64,000 bases of DNA from NCBI GenBank assembly GCA_034336665.1, contig CM067589.1, positions 3,687,290-3,751,289 on the forward strand, read 5' to 3'. Position numbers and translations under genes: made by a program. The stretch's first letter is position 1, and each line of letters starts with the position of its first letter. The DNA comes from Luscinia megarhynchos (Eukaryota; Chordata; Aves; Passeriformes; Turdidae). Shown here piece by piece: positions 24,401 through 48,109 of the stretch. The notes beneath the pieces are model-generated. The model ran no database searches. It was not told the DNA's origin and was given only the letters and a program-made list of their open reading frames with translations.

Positions 24401-27400
24401 GGTAGGCAGACATCTGTAAGACTAGAGCTTCTGAGCTCTAAAAATGGCTGCTCTATTTTCAGAAAGAGTATATTGCATTTTATACAGCAGAGCTGTTTTC
24501 TCAAACTGGTATTTGGCACTGTCATTATGTGGAGGGTATGTGTAGGACAGATTAGGAATCTCAGAAAAAGAGTCAGCATTGAGTCTTTCTCTGGCCCTAA
24601 CAAGGGAGTTCTTAGCTTTGTCCCTTGCTGCCCTGATTTGTGCACCATATTCAGTGATGTCATATATGTTGTGGGGAAACTGCCCCCTGAGGTTGTGTTG
24701 GGGAACAAAGTGTTATTTGTGCATCAGTGGGATCTGTGCTGCCAAGTACAGATCTGATTCAGTTTCAGAGTTTGCTCATGGAAGCTGTGTGGTTTTTTTC
24801 TGTAGGATTTGCTGTCCTTTGAGCTGTTGGACATTAATATTGTGCAGGAATTGGAGCGAGTGCCACACAATACCCCTGTTGGTAAGGCTCCTGTGTTCTG
24901 TGTGCTCTCTTGAGCACAGACAGCTATCCTTTGTGTTTTTCAGTCTTGGCTTCTATTCACCTTCACATCCCTAAGAACATAACACTCCATATGTTGAGGA
25001 ATGCTGCCATTTTCTGTGCAAAGTCAGTGGCAGAGTAATGAAAAGCTAGTTGTTTATTCCACCAGATTATCTTGCAAAATAACTAAGTTTCTTCAGTCTT
25101 GAAAGAATGTCCCTTAAAAAGAATAACTTTAAAAAATGTTACCTCATGGAGGCTCCTTCCCCTTTAGTGCCAATTATCTTTGCTCCCTGTGTTTTCCAGA
25201 CATGACTCCATGCATGTCCCCTTTGCCACGTGACAGCCCCTTGCTGGAGAAACCTGGCTTAGGTCAGATAGAGGAGGAGAACGAGGGGAGTGGATTTAAA
25301 CTAGTGCCTGGTAAGCAGTAGTTCTGAGGAGCTTGGGGGTGAAGGGAGGATATTGTCACTTCTCTATGGTCAGCAAACCCTGATGTCTAAAAGGAATTCT
25401 AACTACTGTCTTCCCCTTCTTCTGGGAAAAAAAAAAAAAAAAAGTTGTTTGGCTCATAAACCTGGAGTCTGACACTACACTAGTAATTATAGAGGTTGGA
25501 GCATAATATATATATATTTGGAAATAGAAATCATAGAATCACAGAATGGTTTGGGTTGGAAGGGACCTTAAGGATCATTCAGTTCCATCCCCCCTGCCAT
25601 GAGCAGGAACAGCTTCCCCTATCCCAGGCTGCTCCAAGCCCCATCCAGCCTGGCCTTGGACATTTCCAGGGATCCAGGGGCAGCCACAGCTTCTCTGGGC
25701 ACCCTGTGCCAGGGCCTCACCACCCTCAAAAGGAAGAATTTCTGCCTAAGACCTAATCTAATACACCCTCCTCCATGTTAAAGTCATTCCCTGCTGTCCT
25801 ATTACTGCATGCCCGTGTATAAAGTCCTTTCAGATTCTTCTTGTGCTTTGTCTGACCACTAGAATTGTTGGGAGAAGTAACAATCTGCCCTTTATAGACC
25901 AGATTATACTCCAAACACTCCAGCTGTGCTCCTCATACTTCTCAGTCATGTTTGCATTCAACTTGAGCTGAATTAAAAAGTCTTTTGATTTTTAGAAAGA
26001 ATTAACACGGAGTCAATGATAGCTGTGGCTAGTCTAAAAAATTCTTCTTATAGTTACATTTCCTTGTGGTAGTAAAATCTGTTATGTTTCTCTTTCCAAG
26101 GAATGGCAGAAGCCTGCCTGTCTGTGGACTCCTCTGTGGTGAAAGTGAAAGCTGAGCATGCCTTGAACCAGGAGGAAGGGGAAGAAGATATGAGTGGGAC
26201 TCAATTTGTCTGTGAAACTGTGATTCGATCTCTGACCCTGGATGCTGCACCTGACCACAAACCCCCACAAAAAACCACCAAAATCCTCCAGAGTAAGTAC
26301 TGTTATTAGCTGCCTTCTCTAGTTTGACTTGTTTGCAGTCAGATATGAGACACAAATTGTTCAGCTCAGGTGGTTGATACCATTTCATTATTTTTCCTGA
26401 TTTGTTCTATTAGACTCTTTACAAACATTGCAAGACACCTTCAGTTGCAATATGATAAATGAAGAATCTTCTATGATAAATAGTAATTCCACTTCCAAAA
26501 AGGACACAAAGATTCATCAGTCAGAACCAGTGACAGAAAATTCCTGTGGTAAGTAAAATGGGTTTGAAAGTAAGATAAAGCTGTAAAAAAATCATGTGTA
26601 AGAAGATCTGATGCTGTTCTAGGAAGTTGATCTTCATTAGATGAAGAGAATCATTAGATGACCCTAGTTGTGAGAATCATTACATCAGAAAATCGGTGTC
26701 AGTATTTTAACAAGCAGCTGGTTTAACAGCTGCTTTTAAAGGAGTGAAATTGAGACCAAAAAGGTTCCAGTTGGCTATTCAAATAAGTGCTCATATGTTA
26801 TACATGACTGGTGTCTCCACATTCTGTACACATAGCTTGAAATGTTTCCTACCTGTTTCTAATGTGTGGAATTTAGGAGCTGAAAACTAGAGTTTAAGTT
26901 CTCTGTGTAGCTCTTACTCCTGTTTTTGCTGTAAGCATTAATACCAGCAGTGTATTTGCATAGGATTAACATTATGATCTGCTACTCTTTCACACTGCAC
27001 CCTCCCCACAGCAGGGAAAATTACACCAGTAATGGCAGCAGCTAAGGGTTACAGTGGTTTCTAAATACTTGTTTCTTACAGGTGGGACAGTTCTGTCTCT
27101 GCTGTTGTCCATACAGATGGACAGTGGTTAATACCTCACTTTTTTCCTGCTAGGGGACCTTCCACTGTCTGATGAGAGCACAAACCCCCATAGTGGTGCT
27201 GGCAGTGGTGATGAAGAGGAGGATGATAAAGATGATGTTCAGAGTCAGTGCTCCTCTGCTTCCTCAGAGGATTACATCATCATTCTCCCTGAGTGCTTTG
27301 ACACCAGTCGGCCCTTGGGTGACTCCATGTACAGTTCAGCTCTTTCTCAGCCTGGTGTAGAAAAGACAGGGGAACCTGAAACAGTAGCAGAGAACCCAGA

Positions 27401-29857
27401 AGGGGAAAGCCAGCCACAGATCCAGAGGGACAGTGATACACTGACAACTTCCCAAACACTGGCTGCGGTACCATTAACCCCAGCGACTGTGGACAGCTTA
27501 CCCCAGGCACAAAGGTAGGATTTGGGGGCAAGAACAAAATGGTCATGCTGGTATTGCTGTAGAGTCTGCAAGGTCTAGTATTTTTCAAACAGGAATTGTT
27601 ATAACAAAAGTTTTGTCATATACTGAGGTAAATGTTCTTAAATCCTGGAACTTTTTATAGAGCCCTGTACTCACTGCTTTAGGTGGGTGCAAGAGGGAAA
27701 GAAGGGAGGATGTGAAGTTCTTTCTGTTGATTGTGACTTATGTGTGTACATGTAGAATAAAAATAGTGATGTTTTTGCCTTATGTTCTCAGGAATCTTTC
27801 ATCTCTTCAGAATTCTATCTTCCAAGAACCAAACACACCAGCTTCAGAGAATATCTCTTCTGCTCTTCATGATCAAATACAAAAAGAAGGTATTGACAGT
27901 ATTTAATAAAGGGTGCAGACTATTGCTATCATCTATTCCTTATGCCTAGGATTGAATTTGATTTCTCGTTTCTCTTGAGAGCAGAAATCTACTAAGTAAA
28001 GATTTTATTTTTTTTCTCTGAGTGTTGAACTTTTGCTATATGGATGTTGCAAATAAAGAAATAATTGGCTTTGTGGATCAGTTAAGAGCATCTATTATGG
28101 GAAATGGTAAGAGGATACTCCAAAGTACTTACAGGCATCTGGAAAATTACCTTGCTCTGGAATTAATGAGCTATGTATTTAAGCTGCTGTTACAGTCACT
28201 GAGACTGTAGAGTCCCACAAGGGTTCCTCTTGTGTTAAACACCACTGATAAATCAGTCATATGGTTCTGAAAATGCTCTGACTGCTTTCACTGCAGTGAC
28301 AATCCTGGATACCTTGTCTGCATAACTAAACTTAGAGTATTAGTGTTGTACCAAGACACACTTTTTTCTGTTTATGTATGTGTTGCATTTCTCCAGTTTA
28401 ATTGTCATTAAATGAACATGTTGACATTTTGTCTTTCTCTTCCAGAACCCAGTGGTGAAGATAATCATGGGCCAGGCTCTTCTGCATTTCTCACTAAGTT
28501 CTCAGAATACCCGAGGTAATGAAGCTGAAGCTGTGACTTCACAAACACTATTTTAGACTGAGAACAGCTCAGTTAGACACCTAGGAAAAAGCTCTGGCCT
28601 AGATTTCATGTAGTCATTAATTTGGAGAGAGACCCCCATTCTTAAGGCAAACATGCTATGTTTTCATAAGATCTTGGTTTCTGCTTGGGCACAAATCAAA
28701 AGGACACAGAACTAGTAAGCCAAAATTAATGAAGAGCTCAAGTTGAATGCTTCTAAAATTCTGTGGGGTTTTTTTCGGACAAATCTCTGGATTCTTAGAA
28801 GGGGGATTTTACAAGTTAGCTATAAAGTTGTGTTAAAATACTGAGACTGGAGAATTAAGTCAAAATGTTGAGTAGAATATTAAGTAACTTAAATATTAAT
28901 AGAACAAATAGAAGTTGCCCTACTCTGAATGGATGTCAGTGCACAGCTTTCATGTAAGTATGTTCTCTTCTAGATGAGAACACTAAACTCTTCACAAAAG
29001 GTCACTTCATGGAAAGCATGCACCAGCAATTTAATAGGTGTCAAGAAAAAGGAATGAGCTTCTTGTATAGCTCAGTTCCCAAACATTGCTGATTCCTTTG
29101 GATCACAGGCTGGTGTTTCCAGCAGTCCTTGCCTCAGCAGGCAGCAACTTGGCTTTCACTGAAACAAACCCTTGGCTTTACTGACCCTAAAGCAGCACCT
29201 GGTCTCTTCACAGGTACCCTCAAGGAAGCAGCATTGCAGGAGAACTCATGAAAGGAGCTTTGTCAGTTGCTGCTTCTGCTTACAAAGCATTATTTGCTGG
29301 ACCACCCATTATTGAACAGGTGAATGTCTTACCTGTGTGCTGTGTGAGTTTCATTGAGTGACAACCTTAAATTTATAGGTGTATGTGTTTTAAGTGTATC
29401 AGTATTCTATATTGGAGTTACTGTAAGAGTTTGGTGGTGTCCCTTTGAGGTTTGCTGCTCTCAGCAGACTGGGAAATCCATGCCATAGAGATGGAAGCAT
29501 GTCTTTTGTAGAATCATGTAAGAGCAGTAACTCACCTTTGCAAGTGAGCAGTGAAGGGATTATGAATGGGGCCAGAGGAGCCTCTGTGCTTCAGCTTGAT
29601 TCTAGTGTAATGCAGGGCCCCTAGTTCAAATAGCAAAGAATAAATAACCATTTTTAGCTTATCTTACTGTCTTTTGTTTTCAGCAGCCTGCAGCTCCAGA
29701 GGAGCAGACTGCTGCTCTGCTGTCCAGCCTGTGTGAGATGGGATTCTGTGACAGGCAGTTAAACCTGCGGCTGCTGAAGAAACACAACAATAACATGATT
29801 GAAGTGGTGACTGAGTTGCTTCAGATCAGTAACAGAGACTGGTGCAGTAGGTGCTAA
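13362..29857 (+). CDS. NBR1: NBR1 autophagy receptor, complete
   Basis: Selective-autophagy receptor that links ubiquitinated cargo (aggregates, peroxisomes, midbodies) to ATG8-family proteins. Exons: 13362-13463, 15703-15765, 17069-17087, 17452-17474, 18295-18492, 19013-19087, 20148-20371, 21376-21540, 21980-22186, 22834-22993, 23492-23779, 24192-24344, 24806-24881, 25200-25310, 26101-26292, 26414-26548, 27154-27514, 27792-27889, 28446-28515, 29214-29319, 29684-29857. The sum is exactly 3,000 nt (999 aa plus TAA), with every phase consistent. Domains in order: PB1, ZZ, coiled coil, FW, LIR, amphipathic J, UBA. All introns are GT-AG except intron 11 (GC-AG). Human NBR1 is about 966 aa. The ATG has a good context (GCGCCATGG) and begins MEPRVTLRVTC, like human MEPQVTLNVTF. 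Confidence 0.97.
14159..14280. repeat. (ATT)n microsatellite pair in NBR1 intron 1
   Basis: A perfect ATT run of about 19 units (14159-14216) is followed by TCCTTTGCTATGATGAAAAT. That segment also precedes the run at 14139-14158, so the flank itself is duplicated. A second interrupted ATT/ATTT run extends to about 14280. Confidence 0.95.
20148..21540 (+). CDS. NBR1: NBR1 exons 7-8: ZZ zinc finger
   Basis: Exon 7 (20148-20371) starts with a helical segment (FREQVVKETVERLEQKLYEK) and then a Ser/Ala/Gly linker. The ZZ finger, about residues 214-265, spans the junction: CCCSCQARIVGVRYQC then SLCPAYSICEECEAG and YAHDPNHVLLKL. The paired CxxC and the His ligands of a ZZ domain are visible. Exon 8 is 21376-21540. 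Confidence 0.93.
21980..22186 (+). CDS. NBR1: NBR1 exon 9: coiled coil
   Basis: The segment FLKAEKQRLRAEKKQRKAEV then RELKRQLKLHRKIHLWNSIH is strongly helical and charged. It matches the human self-association coiled coil nearly residue for residue, then loses similarity. The exon ends in phase 2 (TTC CT|GTAAGG). Confidence 0.92.
22834..23779 (+). CDS. NBR1: NBR1 exons 10-11: FW (four-tryptophan) domain
   Basis: Exons 22834-22993 and 23492-23779. The sequence includes VDENLPDGTHLKPGTKFIKH, WRMKNTGNVEWSSDTK, LMWGNLTLASSEKKDVLVP, GTYTSHWRLSHRGEQFGPR and WCSIVV. It carries the conserved tryptophans (HW, EW, MW, HW, IW) of the immunoglobulin-like FW fold. The last exon ends AAACAG and is followed by GC rather than GT. 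Confidence 0.93.
23780..24191 (+). other. NBR1: NBR1 intron 11, GC-AG splice sites
   Basis: The donor is CAG|GCAAGT (GC at 23780-23781), which otherwise fits the consensus strongly, as GC donors usually do. The acceptor is TTTTTGCAG|GATGC. Both flanking exons are in phase 0, and the join gives ...RTKQ|DASLKTETG. The nearest GT downstream (in CACCTGGTATTT) would shift phase. Confidence 0.85.
24192..27514 (+). CDS. NBR1: NBR1 exons 12-17: central region with LC3-interacting motif
   Basis: Exons 24192-24344, 24806-24881, 25200-25310, 26101-26292, 26414-26548 and 27154-27514. Conserved blocks include YIPSVDLLTAQDLLSFELLD, INIVQELERVPHNTP, PCMSPLPRDSPLLEKPGLGQ, GTQFVCETVIRSLTLDAAPD and, in exon 17, SSEDYIIILPECFDTSRPLG. 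The core EDYIIIL (about residues 769-775, preceded by acidic and Ser residues) is the main LIR that binds LC3/GABARAP. An acidic stretch GDEEEDDKDD lies about 12 residues upstream. Confidence 0.92.
25528..25830 (-). mobile_element. CR1 LINE 3' fragment in NBR1 intron 14
   Basis: ATCATAGAATCACAGAATGG and GGTTTGGGTTGGAAGGGACC are the reverse complement of the conserved CR1 3' end of birds. They are followed by the usual CR1 tail region (CAGGCTGCTCCAAGCCCCAT; CCAGCCTGGCCTTGGACA). The element is 5'-truncated and carries no coding frame. It lies antisense to NBR1. Confidence 0.92.
27792..29857 (+). CDS. NBR1: NBR1 exons 18-21: J segment and UBA domain
   Basis: Exons 27792-27889, 28446-28515, 29214-29319 and 29684-29857. 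Exon 20 encodes GELMKGALSVAASAYKALFA, the amphipathic membrane-binding J helix. Exon 21 gives the ubiquitin-binding UBA domain: EEQTAALLSSLCEMGFCDRQ, LNLRLLKKHNNNMIEVVTEL, LQISNRDWCSRC, then TAA at 29855-29857. The exon 21 acceptor is CAGCAG; the first CAG is used here, and the second would drop one Gln. Confidence 0.93.
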
Positions 29858-31745
29858 GCCTGCCTGGTGGAGAGGAATAGTCTTCATTGAGTAAACTCTA
29901 ATTAAAGAGTGTAAGAGTAGCAGGCTGCTCCTCAATGCTGTTTGGAGGTGTGGCTTTAAACTTCAGCTTTTCTTTGAGCATTTGACTTTTTTTTTACCCT
30001 CATGGAAATGTCAAACAACCCTTGTGGCATCTCTTGAAATGGATACCAGAATTTCAGTTATTATTTGGACTCATAGTTAAATGAGTAGTCTTTAAATCTC
30101 TAATTTCAGATCAAATCCTTTTACCAGGGAATCATGTAGAACTAAACTTTGTACCCAGATGAGAACTTCCCATTTTGTTGTGTATACACTTTTCTTTTTA
30201 GGCAGCTGGAAATCTTTTGTTGGCTTATTAGCTTTGGAATAGAAACCTGTGTAAAATGCTGCTGTAAAATGTAGTCCTGCTTAATTTACAAGAGATGTCT
30301 GAAACTAAGAGTTTCTTTGTTTTTTCTGAGGATTTTAGTAATTGGTTTTCCAATGTGAGATAGTAAAGTGACAAATTTATATCTTACAAATTATTCTAAG
30401 AAAAAGAACTTACTCATAGAAGAAAGCCACCTTGAATCAAAGGACTTTTGAAAAGACTGAAAGTGTAACTGCAGTTAAACTGATGAATACCGGTAAAGCT
30501 GTTGCTTGTTGTAGCAGAATGAAGCAGGAGAATAACCACCAGCAATTGAACCAGTAATGATAGTGCACACCAGATCTTTAACAGTAGAAGTATAACCTAC
30601 ATAAAATATTTTGTTAAAAACAAATTGTAAGGGTAGGAAAGGCTTTTCTAGAAATCTTTACAGGCTCTTGTAAAAATATTAAAAATTCGACCATTACCTT
30701 TTTTCACTATAGTGCAAACATTTTACTCTGTTAATACCACATAAAAAATGCAAGAATGTATAGGAGCCCAGACCTGAACTGGAGTACAAATTTTGTTAAT
30801 GTTTAGGAATGGAAAGAGTGCTTGAAGCAGGGATCACATAACTTTACATTAGAGTTTGAAAAATGCATTAACTTAAGCACTTTCAAATGTACAGTGTCCT
30901 CTAATGGTTTTAGCTGGTCCTGTGTTTCTGTAGCCACGTCTGTAGAATTAATTTTTCTCATAAGATTTTTAGATGCCCATATTTAATTTGGAAATCTAAG
31001 AATTCCTTTCTAAATGTGCTGAGAGATTTGATTCTGAAGAATGACAGAAATGAGCACCAGACACTGCTATGCAGTGGGGTATCCATAGATAATTCCTCAG
31101 AGTTCAGTCCCTCAGCAGGTGACAGTGTTGACTTTGTTTTTATTTTCAAGTAAATGTTTTTTCCTTGCTGCAGTAAGAGACCATTGATTCTAAAATATTT
31201 TATATTACTTCTGCTTCAAACTAGTGTTCTGTTTTGTCACAGTATAGGTGAAGCAGTGTCAGTATTGTGGCTGACCAGTAACTTTTTAAAAGACTTAGTA
31301 CCCATAAAGAAAAAATACCATTAAAATAGTTGAAGAAAAAAAATATACCATACCACTTTCGTTTTAAACCTATTTTTATAGATTGTGGAAGATATACTCT
31401 TAAATGTTTATTTTGAAATACAGTAGAAGTATTTTGCAGTGTTTCCCATCTCTCTGTACACCACTACAACTGTGTGCTGTGGACCAGTTAAAGATCCTTC
31501 TGTAACTTTCCACCTTTACTCGGGTGTGTTGTTTTGAGTATCTTTTGACTAATGCCAACTCTTGAACAAGGAGGAGGAAAGGATGGGGGTGAAATGCAGA
31601 AGCTGATGACACTTTTGAAGCATAGTGTGGTTATTTGCTTGGGTCTCTCAGGCCCAGCAGGACCCATGTTTGCCATGTGTACCTTTGTACTTGGAATGCT
31701 GATGTGTTCTATAAAATACAAAAATAAAACATTTGAGGAGGAACA
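29858..31745 (+). other. NBR1: NBR1 3' UTR and polyadenylation signal
   Basis: AT-rich sequence without a coding signal. AATAAA at 31723-31728, just after ATAAAATACA, is the best poly(A) signal before sequence character changes. An earlier ATTAAA near 29900 could give a short 3' UTR. The true end is inferred. Confidence 0.5.
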
Positions 31746-31769
31746 CTTCATTGCGGATTGAAACAGCAA

Positions 31770-32415
31770 GTGTGAGATGCTGTTCTCTTCAGATTACTTT
31801 TTACTAGAGTTTAGATGCTGTATGCTCAGGCTTAAGATAGATATATTTGTTGGCTTTGTATATTTTGTTAATGGATGCATGATATAATTTATAATATATT
31901 CTATAGAGCAGATGTGACCTCTGTATCTTATTTTGGGCGAGCACAGGGGTTGGGATGGGGTTCCTGGTCCTTCCCTCGGCACGGCCAGGAGCACACGGCC
32001 TCAGCGGGTGGGCAGGGCTGGGGACAGAAGCAGGGACTTCTGAGTATTCTTCTGAGTATTTGCAATGCCCTCAGCAGCTTGTTCTCTCTGAAGTTCTTCC
32101 TCAGGATGAGATGCTTTGAGCACGGCAGGCTGCTGCAGTACTTCTGTAATAACAACTCAGGAAAACTGCAAGACTAGAAATTCAGAAGAGATTTTCAATG
32201 GAGCTCAGATAATTTTCTTGAAATTCTGAGACTTCTCCTACCGCTCTGTGCCCGTGCTGTGACCCCCACAACACTCAGGGTTCCCTCAGCTTGGGGTTCC
32301 TTTTTTTGGGGTGCCCCCACCTCTCTGCCTTTGCTGGAGACAGAAGCACCTTCCCACTTTGAGGAAAGCATTTTCACGGCTGTCACCATCCGCTCAACCC
32401 CAGCGGGAGTCGTGA
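31770..32415. other. Intergenic stretch right of NBR1, no gene recognised
   Basis: An AT-rich part to about 31920 is followed by GC-richer DNA with short homopolymers (TTTTTTTGGGG near 32305). No conserved exon, RNA gene or clear repeat consensus was recognised. It may be degraded retroelement flank because it abuts the LTR-like block. Confidence 0.5.
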
Positions 32416-33010
32416 TGTTCGTTAGACCCCAGGGTGCAAAAGACAAAAAGCAAGAGACTCGGGTTTTATTCAGCAGCGAGCAGCAAAGCAGTTTATTGCG
32501 TGCCAACAATTCAGTTTTGCGATAGGAGAGAGGGGGAGAGAGAGATAAAGGAAACAAAAAGGGGAGAGAGAGGATGGGATATAGCTACCAGCAGAAGGGA
32601 CGCATCCTCGTGGTCCGACGAGACGTGTCTTCAATCCGTTGGGGAGATCTCAAAGTCTCTTTAGGAAAGTCACTTTTTATAGTCCTTTTCCAAAGCGAGT
32701 GGCCTCTGGCCAAAAGGTGGGGAGATCATTGCTCTAAGAAACAGGTGGAACAGGGCGCTACAGCCACTACCCTGCCCGAGAGCAGCGTGCCATGGCAGCA
32801 CCAGGTACAGCTACAAACAGTGCTGGGCAAGCACCAGGTACAGCCACAGACAGTCCTGGGCAAGCACCAGGCACAGCCACAGACAGTGCTGGGCAAGCAC
32901 CCAGCGCGGCCAGGCCAGAACTCGGGTCCAGAGTGGTGCGGTCCTGGGGTCTCGGTGTCTGATGATGGTCGTGAGCAGATCAGAGAAACTTCGGACCGAC
33001 TCTTTGAACA
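32416..33010 (-). mobile_element. Solo-LTR-like endogenous retrovirus element between NBR1 and DHX8
   Basis: Read on the minus strand it shows LTR order: TGTTC start at 33010, U3, a TATAAAAA box (plus strand 32674-32681), two AATAAA signals (plus strand 32492-32497 and 32465-32470) and GAACA end at 32416. TGTTC and GAACA form a short terminal inverted repeat. No matching target-site duplication was found, so the boundaries are tentative, and no viral genes flank it. Transcription from it would run away from DHX8. Confidence 0.65.
32799..32897. repeat. 33-bp tandem repeat, three copies, inside the LTR-like element
   Basis: Three adjacent 33-base copies start at 32799, 32832 and 32865. They begin CACCAGG(T/C)ACAGC and end GCTGGGCAAG or CCTGGGCAAG, with few mismatches. 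The position in the U3 part fits an enhancer-type repeat of an LTR. Confidence 0.93.
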
Positions 33011-33061
33011 GCCAAACCGGTTCGCCCAGGATCGCACCGATCAAGGCTCTGTGCCCGGCAC

Positions 33062-33490
33062 ACCCCTCCCGCCGCCGTGTCCGTGTCCCGCCGCCGTGTC
33101 CGTGTCCCGCCGCCGTGTCCGTGTCCCGCCCCATCGGGCTCCGCCCCCCGTGTCCCGGCCCCGCCCCGCTCCCGTGTCCCGGCCCCGCCCCGCTCCCGTG
33201 TCCCGGCCCCGCCCCGCTCCCGTGTCCCGGCCCCGCCCCCGCTCCCGTGTCCCGGCCCCGCCCCGCTCCCCGTGTCCCGGCCCCGCCCCGCTCCCGTGTC
33301 CCGGCCCCGCCCCGCTCCTGTGTCCCGGCCCCGCCCCCTCCCGTCGCGGCCCCGCCCCCTCCCCTCGCGGCCCCGCCCCGCTCCCGTCGCGGCCCCGCCC
33401 CGTTCCCGTGTCCCGGCCCCGCCCCGCTCCCATCCCGGCCCCGCCCCGCTCCCGTCACGACCCCGCCCCGCTCCCGTCGCGGCGCCGTTT
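33062..33490. repeat. GC-rich tandem arrays upstream of DHX8 (19-bp and 24-bp units)
   Basis: From about 33072, three copies of a 19-bp CCGCCGTGTCCGTGTCCCG unit are followed by about a dozen copies of a 24-bp unit around GCTCCCGTGTCCCGGCCCCG plus CCCC (starts at 33168, 33192, 33216 and so on), later losing the GTGTCCC part. Each unit holds a CCCCGCCCC GC box. The 24-bp period lacks stops and creates spurious Pro/Arg frames on both strands. Confidence 0.93.
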
Positions 33491-33521
33491 CCGCCGTGCC
33501 CCGGATGCGGCCGTGGCGGCC
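33150..33521 (+). promoter_or_regulatory. DHX8: Putative DHX8 CpG-island promoter
   Basis: The only CpG-dense block before the DHX8 ATG. It is TATA-less with many Sp1-type GC boxes. The start lies in GCGGCCATGGCGG. An upstream ATG at 33505 in another frame would precede it if transcription starts left of that point. Start sites are not determinable here. Confidence 0.6.
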
Positions 33522-46771
<13,250 letters not shown>

Positions 46772-46775
46772 GCCG

Positions 46776-48105
46776 CTCCTGCGGGGCTCTGCTCCTGTGG
46801 GGCTGTGCTCCTCCTCCTGGGGCTCTGCTTCCTGCTGGGGCTGTGCTCCTCCTGGGGCTGTGATCCTCCTGGGGCTCTGCTTCTGGGGCTCTGCCTCCTC
46901 CTGGGGCACTGCCTCCTCCTGGGGCTCTGCTTCTGGGGCTCTGCCTCCTCCTGGGGCACTGCCTCCTCCTGGGGCTCTGCTTCTGGGGCTCTGCCTCCTC
47001 CTGGGGCTCTGCCTCCTCCTGGGGCTCTGCTTCTGGGGCTCTGCCTCCTCCTGGGGCACTGCCTCCTCCTGGGGCTCTGCTTCTGGGGCTCTGCCTCCTC
47101 CTGGGGCTCTGCCTCCTCCTGGGGCTGTGCTCCTCCTGGGGCTGTGATCCTCCTGGGGCTCTGCTCCTCCTGGGGCACTGCCTCCTGCTGGGGCTCTGCT
47201 CCTGCTGGGGCTCTGCTCCTGCTGGGGCTCTGCTTCCTCCTGGGGCTCTGCCTCCTCCTCGGGCACTGCCTCCTCCTCGGGCTCTGCCTCCTCCTGGGGC
47301 ACTGCCTCCTCCTGGGGCTCTGCCTCCTGCTGGGGCTCTGCTTCCTCCTGGGGCTCTGCCTCCTCCTCGGGCACTGCCTCCTCCTCGGGCTCTGCCTCCT
47401 GCTGGGGCACTGCCTCCTGCTGGGGCTCTGCCTCCTGCTGGGGCACTGCCTCCCTGCTCTGCCTCCTGCTGGGGCTCTGCTTCCTGCGGGGCTCTGCTTC
47501 CTGCTGGGGCACTGCCTCCTCCTGGGGCTCTGCCTCCTGCTGGGGCTCTGCTCCTGCTGGGGCACTGCTTCCTCCTGGGGCTCTGCCTCCTGCTGGGGCT
47601 CTGCTCCTGCTGGGGCTCTGCCTCCTCCTGGGGCTGTGATCCTCCTGGGGCTCTGCTTCCTCCTGGGGCACTGCTTCCTGCTGGGGCACTGCCTCCTGCT
47701 GGGGCTCTGCCTCCTGCTGGGGCTCTGCTTCCTGCTGGGGCTCTGCTCCTCCTGGGGCTCTGCCTCCTCCTGGGGCTCTGCCTCCTCCTGGGGCTCTGCC
47801 TCCTCCTGGGGCTCTGCTCCTCCTGGGGCTCTGCTTCCTGCTGGGGCTCTGCTCTCCTGGGGCACTGCCTCCTCCTGGGGCACTGCCTCCTGCTGGGGCT
47901 CTGCTTCCTCCTGGGGCTCTGCTTCTCCTGGGGCTCTGCCTCCTCCTGGGGCTCTGCCTCCTCCTCGGGCACTGCCTCCTGCTGGGGCTCTGCCTCCTCC
48001 TCGGGCACTGCCTCCTCCTCGGGCACTGCCTCCTCCTGGGGCTCTGCTCCTCCTGGGGCTCTGCTCCTGCTGGGGCTCTGCTCCTCCTGGCACACTGCTG
48101 CTGTC
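46776..48105. repeat. 18-bp minisatellite directly after the DHX8 stop codon
   Basis: About 1.3 kb of GGGGCTCTGCCTCCTCCT and close variants (GCACTG for CTCTG, TGCTGG for TCCTGG, GGGCTGTG). The first degenerate units start within about 5 bp of TGA at 46771, so the array lies in the DHX8 3' UTR. Strong strand asymmetry: no A-rich unit occurs on the plus strand. Because 18 is a multiple of three, long stop-free frames of 440-546 codons arise on both strands; these are artefacts. Confidence 0.96.
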
Positions 48106-48109
48106 CCAG

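Noticed and set aside
31770..33060. A remnant of TMEM106A or another gene expected near NBR1 in mammals
   Set aside because: No frame in the interval resembles a known exon; the interval is LTR-like and simple sequence.
13464..33060. tRNA, snoRNA or miRNA genes in introns
   Set aside because: I saw no clear box A/B pair, C/D-box pair with terminal stem, or long hairpin by eye. A covariance-model search (tRNAscan, Infernal) would be decisive.
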